NCBI GenBank assembly: GCA_000233775.1
Contig: CP003096.1
Coordinates: 744,001-808,000, forward strand
From: Thermovirga lienii DSM 17291
GTDB taxonomy: Bacteria > Synergistota > Synergistia > Synergistales > Thermovirgaceae
Direction: 5' to 3'
Length of the DNA: 64,000 nt
The notes under the pieces were generated by a model, which worked only from the letters and a program-made list of their open reading frames with translations, made no database searches and had not been told where the DNA came from. The number at the start of each line of letters is the position of its first letter. The stretch's first letter is position 1. Positions 16,698 to 23,248 of this stretch are shown here, piece by piece. A program made the position numbers and the translations under genes.

Positions 16698-18590
16698 TTG
16701 ATAAATGGACCAGAAAGTAGAAGTTATTCGGGAGCTCTTCCTGTTAGTGTAATTGAGGTCTTCAAAGAGTGGAAATGTGCGAAAGGTGCTGTGGCTGCTC
16801 GTTTCAATGGCACCTTGGTGGATTTGCATTATAAGCTGACGGCAGGAGGTTTCTTGGAACCAGTTTACATTGCCAGTGAGGAAGGGTTGGAGGTTTTAAG
16901 GCATTCGGCATCCCATCTTTTGGCTCAGGCGGTAAAAAGGCTTTACCCGGGAACCAAACTTGGCATAGGGCCGGCCATAAAAGATGGTTTCTACTACGAT
17001 CTGGATGTGCCGCAGCAGATATCAGAAGAGGCTCTTCTTAAGATTGAGCAAGAGATGAGGCGAATAGTCAAGGAAAACTTGCCAATAACCAGAAAAGTTT
17101 TAACGAAAGAGGAGGCAAAAGCCCTTTTTGCGGAGAAGGAAGAGATATATAAGCTTGAACTTATCGAGGAACTGCCTGATAGCGAAGTAAGTATATATGA
17201 GCAGGGTGAGTTTCTGGATCTTTGTAGAGGTCCCCATGTTCCTAGCACTTCACACATAAAACATTTCAAACTACTTTCTCTAGCGGGGGCTTATTGGCGA
17301 GGCGACGAGAAGAACAAGATGTTGACCAGGATCTACGGTACAGCTTTTGGGACGAAAGAGGAGCTTGAAGCATATATAACTAGAATGGAGGAAGCCAAGC
17401 GCCGGGATCACAGAAAGCTCGGAAAGGAGTTGGATTTGTTCAGCATTCAACCTGAGGGACCAGGTTTTCCTTTCTTCCATCCCAAAGGGATGGTTATCAT
17501 AAACAAGCTCGTAGATTTCTGGCGCAAGGAGCACGAAAAACGGGGATACTGTGAGATACGGACTCCTCTTATTTTGGATAGGGACCTTTGGATCCGTTCA
17601 GGGCACTGGGATCATTACAGAGAGAACATGTATTTTACTGAGATAGATGAAAGACCTTTCGCCATAAAGCCCATGAACTGCCCTGGTGGCATTCTGGTCT
17701 ACAAGAGCAGGATCCGAAGCTACAGGGATCTACCACTGAGGATGGCTGAGCTTGGAACGGTTCATAGGCATGAGAGGTCAGGGGTTCTTCACGGCCTTAT
17801 GAGAGTGAGATGTTTTACTCAGGACGACGCCCATTTGTACGTAACACCAGACCAGATAAAAGAGGAAATTTTGGGAATAATGGACTTGGTTAAGTACGTT
17901 TATAAGGATGTGTTTGGGTTCAACTACCGTGTCGAGTTGTCGACCAAGCCGGAGAAAGCCATGGGCGATCCCTTGATGTGGGAAAAGGCAGAAAAAGCCC
18001 TTGAGGAGGCTTTGGAGACAGCAGGAGTGGAGTTCAAGGTGAACCCCGGAGATGGTGCCTTCTATGGTCCTAAGATAGATTTTCACTTGGAGGATTGCAT
18101 AGGCAGGACATGGCAGTGTGGAACGATACAATTGGATTTCCAGATGCCGGAGAAATTTGATATAACCTACGTTGGGCCCGATGGTGAGCACCATAGGCCA
18201 GTTATGCTCCATAGAACCGTTTTTGGGAGTCTTGAGAGGTTTTTGGGGATACTCATAGAGCATTATGCGGGGGCCTTCCCCTTCTGGCTTGCTCCAGTTC
18301 AGGTCAAGATATTGCCTGTAAGAGGAGAGTACAACGGTTATGCGTCGGAGGTTTTCGATAAACTGAAAGAAAAGGGCTTCAGAGTGGAGTTGGATCAGAG
18401 AGAGGAAAAGTTGGGCAAAAAGATCAGGGATGCCCAAATGGAAAAGATTCCGTACATGTTGGTCATAGGTTCCAAGGAAGCCCAAGAGCAGACCGTTGCC
18501 GTTAGGGAACGACAAGCAGGAGACTTAGGCTCCATGACTTTGGAAGAGTTGGTTAAACTTTTGGAGGACAAGGAATCACCGACAGCATAG
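16698..18590 (+). CDS. thrS: Threonyl-tRNA synthetase
   Basis: Class II synthetase of 630 residues. A short TGS-like domain (about 1-65) is followed by the editing domain, with HSASHLL at about 72 and the DLCRGPH zinc/editing motif near 178. The catalytic core has the zinc-ligand region PMNCPG, motif 2 (HRHERSGVLHGLMRVRCFTQDD) and motif 3 (GSLERFLGILIEHY). The C-terminal anticodon-binding domain begins near 535. Start TTG at 16698 behind GGGAGGG. No T-box element could be recognised upstream. Confidence 0.95.
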   Translation: MINGPESRSYSGALPVSVIEVFKEWKCAKGAVAARFNGTLVDLHYKLTAGGFLEPVYIASEEGLEVLRHSASHLLAQAVKRLYPGTKLGIGPAIKDGFYYDLDVPQQISEEALLKIEQEMRRIVKENLPITRKVLTKEEAKALFAEKEEIYKLELIEELPDSEVSIYEQGEFLDLCRGPHVPSTSHIKHFKLLSLAGAYWRGDEKNKMLTRIYGTAFGTKEELEAYITRMEEAKRRDHRKLGKELDLFSIQPEGPGFPFFHPKGMVIINKLVDFWRKEHEKRGYCEIRTPLILDRDLWIRSGHWDHYRENMYFTEIDERPFAIKPMNCPGGILVYKSRIRSYRDLPLRMAELGTVHRHERSGVLHGLMRVRCFTQDDAHLYVTPDQIKEEILGIMDLVKYVYKDVFGFNYRVELSTKPEKAMGDPLMWEKAEKALEEALETAGVEFKVNPGDGAFYGPKIDFHLEDCIGRTWQCGTIQLDFQMPEKFDITYVGPDGEHHRPVMLHRTVFGSLERFLGILIEHYAGAFPFWLAPVQVKILPVRGEYNGYASEVFDKLKEKGFRVELDQREEKLGKKIRDAQMEKIPYMLVIGSKEAQEQTVAVRERQAGDLGSMTLEELVKLLEDKESPTA

Positions 18591-18640
18591 AGTGATGCGC
18601 CAAAGGAGATATATCCATTGGTACACGGACATTCGCAGTG

Positions 18641-18669
18641 TTGATATAAAAGGCAACCTATGATATAGT
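18641..18669 (+). promoter_or_regulatory. Promoter of the infC-rpmI-rplT operon
   Basis: TTGATA (18641-18646), 17-base spacer, TATAGT (18664-18669). Transcription from here would make a leader of about 200 bases before infC, holding the attenuator described at 18746-18848. Confidence 0.7.
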
Positions 18670-18675
18670 ACGTTG

Positions 18676-18875
18676 TCAGCAGTTGGTGTTTAGATGTAAA
18701 AAACATATACTGGGGAGAAGAGGAGGTCTACCCTCCCACCTAGGTGGACGCTAAAAGCTGTTGCCGGGTCAAGCAAGATAGCATATCTGATTGCTATTAT
18801 GTTGTTGATTTGTATGAGCCGGGCGATAGCGTCCGGCTTTATTTTTTTACTAAATATTTTTGGAGGTGACCAGCT
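18676..18875 (+). promoter_or_regulatory. Structured infC leader with mutually exclusive pairings
   Basis: The leader contains a perfect palindrome CCACCTAGGTGG (18736-18747) and, overlapping its end, GGACGCTA (18746-18753). The latter is the exact complement of TAGCGTCC (18827-18834), which forms the loop and 3' arm of the terminator at 18817-18848. The two pairings exclude each other, as in an antiterminator/terminator switch. Known context: infC-rpmI-rplT operons of Bacillus are controlled by an L20-responsive leader with a terminator. That L20 is the ligand here is inferred only from gene order. Confidence 0.7.
18817..18848 (+). terminator. Attenuator hairpin ahead of infC
   Basis: Nine-pair stem with one G-T (18817-18825 with 18830-18838), four-base loop ATAG, then TTTATTTTTTT to 18846. 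It stands 14 bases before the infC ribosome site, so it would end transcription before the operon unless disrupted. Confidence 0.82.
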
Positions 18876-19463
18876 ATAGCGAAAAAACCTGATGAACCAA
18901 GGGTGAATAATGAGATACGGGCGAAAGAGGTTTTGTTAATTGATGAAAAAGGTGTGAAGGTTGGGGTTGTTCCTTTGGCTAGAGCTCTCGATATTGCAGA
19001 AGAAAGGGAGCTTGACTTAGTGGAGGTAGCCCCCCAAGCCAATCCTCCTGTCTGCAGGATCCTTGATTACGGTAAATATAAGTATCAGTTGCAGAAAAAG
19101 GAAAAGGATGCCCGTAAGAAGAGCAAGGCGCAGACAGTTAAAGAAATGAAAATGCGCCCAAAGATCGACCAACATGATTACGAGTTCAAAACCAAGGCCA
19201 TAAGGAACTTTTTGGCTGATGGGCATAGGGTGAAGGTGGCAGTGTTTTTCAGAGGAAGAGAGATGGCCTTTTTGGACAAGGGCAGAGAAGTGTTGGAGAG
19301 GGTAATCAAAGATTGCCAAGATGTGGGTAAGGTGGAGATGGAACCTAGAATGGAAGGACGCTATATGCGCATAATGCTGGCACCTCTGCCACAGAGCCAA
19401 AAAAAGAAAAAGGAGCCTTCTAAGGTGGATAACGAAAAAAACAATACAGAAGGCAAGGAATAA
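18876..19463 (+). CDS. infC: Translation initiation factor IF-3, probable AUA start codon
   Basis: IF-3 checks start-codon pairing on the 30S subunit. The protein has the N-terminal domain (VNNEIRAKEVLLIDEKGVKVG), the linker with the basic YKYQLQKKEKDARKK helix, and the C-terminal domain (KMRPKIDQHDYEFKTKAIRNFL), plus a Lys/Asn/Glu-rich tail. The first canonical start, GTG at 18903, lies 33 bases from the only good ribosome site (GGAGGTGA, 18862-18869). The in-frame ATA at 18876 is spaced six bases from it and gives 195 residues. Non-canonical infC starts (AUU, AUC, AUA) are known and let IF-3 repress its own translation. Confidence 0.9.
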   Translation: MAKKPDEPRVNNEIRAKEVLLIDEKGVKVGVVPLARALDIAEERELDLVEVAPQANPPVCRILDYGKYKYQLQKKEKDARKKSKAQTVKEMKMRPKIDQHDYEFKTKAIRNFLADGHRVKVAVFFRGREMAFLDKGREVLERVIKDCQDVGKVEMEPRMEGRYMRIMLAPLPQSQKKKKEPSKVDNEKNNTEGKE

Positions 19464-19519
19464 AGGCGAAGATTATCTAACCGATACCGAGTAAAAAGTA
19501 GCTGAAGGAGGATGAAGTC

Positions 19520-19717
19520 ATGCCTAAGATGAAGACTCACTCGGGGGCAAAAAAGCGCTTCAGGGTGACAGGTACAGGTAAGTTGAGTTACAAAAAGAAC
19601 GGTAGGGGACACCTTTTACGGAAAAAGAACAGTAAGAGGCTGAGGAGATTGAAACAGAAGGGATACCTGAACCCGACTATGGAACGGAACGTAAAAAGAT
19701 TACTTCCTTACGCTTAG
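19520..19717 (+). CDS. rpmI: Ribosomal protein L35
   Basis: A 65-residue basic protein of the large subunit with the family start PKMKTHSGAKKRF and the LRKKNSKRLRRL block. ATG at 19520 behind AAGGAGG. Second gene of infC-rpmI-rplT. Confidence 0.97.
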   Translation: MPKMKTHSGAKKRFRVTGTGKLSYKKNGRGHLLRKKNSKRLRRLKQKGYLNPTMERNVKRLLPYA

Positions 19718-19772
19718 AGATGAATCTTTTATTTAAAAAAACAAAAGAATCTAATGAAAGAGGTGAACGCTC

Positions 19773-20132
19773 ATGCCGCGAGTGAAGGGCGGATCCGCGA
19801 GCGATAAGAAACGCAAAAAGCTTTTTGATATAACTAAGGGTTTTTGGGGTAGGAAGAAAAATACTTACAGACGAGCGAAAGAGGCTTCTTTGCACGCTCT
19901 TTCAAGCGCCTATAAAGATAGGCGGGCTAGGAAAAGAGATTTTAGGAAACTTTGGGTCACAAGGATCAGTGCAGCAGCCCGAATGAACGATATATCTTAC
20001 AGTAACTTCATAAACGGACTGAAAAAGGCTGATATTCAGGTTAACAGGAAGATGCTTGCAGATCTGGCCGTTAATGACATGCAGGCTTTCAAAGCGCTGG
20101 TCGAGAAGGCCAAGGAGGCGCTTGGACAATAA
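19773..20132 (+). CDS. rplT: Ribosomal protein L20
   Basis: A 119-residue 23S rRNA-binding protein required for early 50S assembly. Family blocks: PRVKGG at the start, RKRDFRKLWVTRI and SYSNFINGLKKA in the globular C-terminal half. In other bacteria this half also binds the operon leader RNA to repress expression. ATG at 19773 behind AAAGAGGTG. Confidence 0.97.
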   Translation: MPRVKGGSASDKKRKKLFDITKGFWGRKKNTYRRAKEASLHALSSAYKDRRARKRDFRKLWVTRISAAARMNDISYSNFINGLKKADIQVNRKMLADLAVNDMQAFKALVEKAKEALGQ

Positions 20133-21454
20133 ACCCCAAAAAGTTTTATGGCAAACTTGAACCTGAGAAGGTCATTCTGTGGGGGTTCCTGATGTTGATT
20201 ATGTCAGGAACCCTCCTTCTATGGATTTCTAATTACAGCTATAAACCCCTAACTTTCATTGATTCCCTGTTCACTGCTACTTCTGCTGTTTGCGTAACAG
20301 GCTTGGTAGTTGTGGATACGGCGTCTGATTTGACTTTTTATTCTAAATCAATCGTCGCAGTGTTGATTCAGTTAGGTGGATTGGGCGTCATGACAGCTTT
20401 CACTTTTTTGTTCATATTGCGTGGTGCCAGAGTAAGCCTTCAGCAGAGGTATTATCTGTCCAATAGTTTGGGTTTAGAGAGCGTTTCAGGAGTTATAAGA
20501 CTTTTAGGCCACATAGTGAAGATGACCTTGGCTATAGAACTTTTCGGGACCTTGCTTCTTTTTGGAAAACTGATAGATTACTATGAACCTTTGAGTGCCT
20601 TGGGGCATGCGACCTTCCAGAGCGTGAGCGCTTTTTGCAATGCTGGATTCTCTACGTTCCCAGGAAACATGATGCCCTTTAGTAAGGATATTTATTTAAC
20701 TTCGGTGATAATGATTCTTATAGTTTTAGGAGGCATAGGGTTTGTCCCTCTTACCGAGATCGTGGGTGTTGAAAAACGTGGCAAGCGGCTATCTCCCTAT
20801 TGCAAAATGGTCCTTATCATGACGGTTATGTTGATAGTCCTAGGTTGTATATTTTTGTTCTTGTCCGAGCATTGTAGGAGCAATCAGCAGATATCTGTTT
20901 TCCAGGGCTTTTGGGATGCCTTGTTTCAGTCAGTTTCTGCACGTACTGCAGGCTTCAATACTGTAGACATAGGCAAGGTGTCACCATTGGGTAGTTTTAT
21001 ATTAATCTTGCTCATGATAGTGGGAGCCTCTCCAGGTTCTACCGGTGGAGGTATGAAGACCACAACGCTGGGGGTTTTATTGCTTTCATTATATAGCGAA
21101 ATTTTACAGAGGGAGGACGTCGTGTTCTTTGGGCGGAGGGTTCCTTACAGTGTTTTAAGAAAAGCCGTTTCTCTTGCTATAGTCTATGTGATGACCATAT
21201 TCCTAAGTAGTTTTATTATGGGGTTCATGGAGCCTTACTCGTTCAGAGAGATCCTTTTTGAAGTTACATCTGCATTGGGTACAGTGGGACTTTCGACTGG
21301 CATTACCCCAAAGTTGTCTACCGGTAGCAAGCTGCTGCTGATCCTGCTGATGTTTTGGGGTAGAGTTGGCTTGATCATTTTCTTTTATGGGATAGCCAGG
21401 AAAGAAGAAAAGGGGCGCGTTACGTACGCTGACGTTAATGTGCCTATAGGCTAG
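20129..21454 (+). CDS. Potassium transporter subunit TrkH/KtrB
   Basis: Membrane pore of a TrkA/KtrA-gated K+ uptake system. Four repeated membrane-pore-membrane units can be traced; selectivity loops include TSAVCVTGL, SVSAFCNAGF, SVSARTAGFN and TSALGTVGLS. The first ATG (20192) would cut the first helix: the frame is open and family-like further upstream (KLEPEKVILWGF matches the usual start of helix 1), yet no ATG, GTG or TTG occurs there before a stop at 20075. An ATA at 20129 sits ten bases after AGGAGG (20113-20118) and overlaps the rplT stop, so I place the start there with reserve. It gives 441 residues, a normal length. Confidence 0.88.
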   Translation: MNPKKFYGKLEPEKVILWGFLMLIMSGTLLLWISNYSYKPLTFIDSLFTATSAVCVTGLVVVDTASDLTFYSKSIVAVLIQLGGLGVMTAFTFLFILRGARVSLQQRYYLSNSLGLESVSGVIRLLGHIVKMTLAIELFGTLLLFGKLIDYYEPLSALGHATFQSVSAFCNAGFSTFPGNMMPFSKDIYLTSVIMILIVLGGIGFVPLTEIVGVEKRGKRLSPYCKMVLIMTVMLIVLGCIFLFLSEHCRSNQQISVFQGFWDALFQSVSARTAGFNTVDIGKVSPLGSFILILLMIVGASPGSTGGGMKTTTLGVLLLSLYSEILQREDVVFFGRRVPYSVLRKAVSLAIVYVMTIFLSSFIMGFMEPYSFREILFEVTSALGTVGLSTGITPKLSTGSKLLLILLMFWGRVGLIIFFYGIARKEEKGRVTYADVNVPIG

Positions 21455-21465
21455 GAGGGGTCATT

Positions 21466-22131
21466 TTGCCCAAATTGATAGGGAACAAAAAGACATTTCT
21501 GGTGGTGGGTTTAGGGAGATTTGGCAGAGCAGTGTGTGAGAGATTAGTTGAGTTGGGAGACAGCGTAATAGCTGTAGACAAGGTGAGGGCCAGGATAGAA
21601 GAAATCACTGACAAAGTGGACGTGGCTGCTCAAATGGATGCTACTGATGAAGAAGCGCTGAAAAAAATTGGTGCAAAAGAGGTAGATGGAGCGATAGTCG
21701 CCATAGGATCTAATATTGAAGCTAGTATTCTAGCAACGACGTTACTCGTTGGTATGGAGGTTCCATATGTGGCTGCCAGAGCCAATAGCGCCATTCATGC
21801 CAGGGTGTTGGCGAGGATGGGAGCACAGAAAGTGTTTTTTCCTGAGAGGGACTTTGGCTTCAAAGTGGCGGAGCAAGTTTCAAAACCAGCGCTGTCCAAT
21901 TTTATAGAGCTTCCAGGTTCTGATTTTTTGATTGGCGAAATTGCATCCCGCGAAGAGATGGTGGATAAAACCCTAGCAGAACTGGAGTTCAGGAACCGCT
22001 ATAACGCGGTGGTGTTATTGATAAAAAGGGGCACAGACAAGTTTATTCCCAGAGCGGATACTCGTTTGGGTAGAGAGGACAAATTGATCGTGGCTGCGTA
22101 TCGAGAAGATTTGGATAAATTGATAGAATGA
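21466..22131 (+). CDS. TrkA/KtrA-type K+ channel regulator
   Basis: Cytoplasmic nucleotide-binding ring subunit that gates the TrkH/KtrB pore encoded 11 bases upstream. The RCK-N domain has VVGLGRFG (about residues 12-19) and AVDK for the ribose-binding acidic residue. The RCK-C domain spans about 135-221. With 221 residues it is of the single-RCK (KtrA) type and not the duplicated TrkA of proteobacteria. The RCK-C domain is a known c-di-AMP-binding site in related proteins, and cdaA is present at 50333; a link is inference. Start TTG behind GGAGGGG. Confidence 0.92.
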   Translation: MPKLIGNKKTFLVVGLGRFGRAVCERLVELGDSVIAVDKVRARIEEITDKVDVAAQMDATDEEALKKIGAKEVDGAIVAIGSNIEASILATTLLVGMEVPYVAARANSAIHARVLARMGAQKVFFPERDFGFKVAEQVSKPALSNFIELPGSDFLIGEIASREEMVDKTLAELEFRNRYNAVVLLIKRGTDKFIPRADTRLGREDKLIVAAYREDLDKLIE

Positions 22132-22147
22132 TAAAATAACTTATACT
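22120..22147 (+). promoter_or_regulatory. Promoter of the pheS operon
   Basis: TTGATA (22120-22125), 16-base spacer, TATACT (22142-22147). The upstream box overlaps the last codons of the trkA-like gene. About 55 bases of leader follow. Confidence 0.55.
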
Positions 22148-22207
22148 ATAGCTTATATTATTATGAGCAAGCCAAACTATCATGAAGAGAAACGAGGTGC
22201 AGCCAAA

Positions 22208-23248
22208 GTGAGTGACATAGAGAAAAAAACAGAGCAAATCAAGGATCTTTTCTGGTCAGAGTTGAGAAAGACAAGAACACCAGAAGATTTAGAGGAGATA
22301 AGGGTCAAATTCTTGGGTAAAAAGGGTGAAATAACTAGCCTCCTAAAGAGCATAAAAAATATAGATCCTAGTGAGCGCCCCAGAGCTGGACAAGTTTTGA
22401 ATCAGCTCAAAGAGGAAATAGAGCAAGCCATTTCTCAGAAAAAATCGACCTTATTGGAAGAGTTCTATGATAGGAAGGAAGAGGAAGACTCTATAGATGT
22501 CTCCCTACCTCCAAGGGGTAGGGAGTGGGGAGGTTTCCATCCTGTAGCTCAGGTGATGGAGGAAGTTGTGGAGATTTTTGCATCAATGGGTTTCACAGTA
22601 GCTTATGGGCCAGAGATCGAGAACGACTTCTATAATTTCGAAGCCTTGAACATCCCCCCACATCATCCAGCTAGAGATATGCAGGACACTTTTTATACGA
22701 ATAACGGGCTACTTTTAAGGACCCATACTTCCCCTGTGGAAGTAAGGGCAATGCGCCAGATGGGTGCTCCGTTACGCATAGTAGTGCCTGGTAAGGTTTA
22801 CAGAAGGGATAACGACCCTACACATTCGCCCATGTTTCATCAATTGGAGGGACTCTTGATCGATGAAGATATTTCCGTTGCCGATCTGAAGGGATGCTTG
22901 GAAGCTTTTGCGAACAGGATATTTGAGCGTCCTCTGAAAGTTAGGTACCGAGCCAGTTATTTCCCTTTCACTGAGCCATCCCTGGAAATGGATGTAGAAT
23001 GTGTGGCCTGCTCTGGCCGAAACCCAGAGTGCAGGATATGCAAGGGTACAGGGTGGCTGGAGATTGCAGGTATGGGTATGACTCATCCAAACGTATTGAT
23101 AGCTGGCGGTATAGATCCTCAGAAGTATAACGGTTTTGCATGGGGTATGGGCCTTGACCGTATAGCCATGTTGAAATATGGCCTTGATGATCTTAGGGTC
23201 TTTTTCGAAGGAGATCTTGCATTTTTGATAGGGGGTCGCCAGGAATGA
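22208..23248 (+). CDS. pheS: Phenylalanyl-tRNA synthetase alpha subunit
   Basis: Catalytic subunit of the (alpha-beta)2 enzyme. An N-terminal coiled coil (about 1-85) is followed by the class II core: motif 2 around RTHTSPVEVRAM and VYRRDNDPTHSPMFHQLEGL, then a cysteine cluster ECVACSGRNPECRICKGTGW unusual in that region, and motif 3 GGIDPQKYNGFAWGMGLDRIAML. The start is GTG at 22208 (CGAGGTG ahead), giving 346 residues; an ATG at 22163 in frame has no ribosome site. The last four bases overlap pheT. Confidence 0.95.
   Translation: MSDIEKKTEQIKDLFWSELRKTRTPEDLEEIRVKFLGKKGEITSLLKSIKNIDPSERPRAGQVLNQLKEEIEQAISQKKSTLLEEFYDRKEEEDSIDVSLPPRGREWGGFHPVAQVMEEVVEIFASMGFTVAYGPEIENDFYNFEALNIPPHHPARDMQDTFYTNNGLLLRTHTSPVEVRAMRQMGAPLRIVVPGKVYRRDNDPTHSPMFHQLEGLLIDEDISVADLKGCLEAFANRIFERPLKVRYRASYFPFTEPSLEMDVECVACSGRNPECRICKGTGWLEIAGMGMTHPNVLIAGGIDPQKYNGFAWGMGLDRIAMLKYGLDDLRVFFEGDLAFLIGGRQE

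Noticed and set aside
18720-18760. T-box riboswitch in the thrS/infC gap
   Set aside because: AGGTGGACGC only loosely resembles the AGGGTGGNACCGCG motif, and the element precedes infC, not a synthetase or amino-acid gene.
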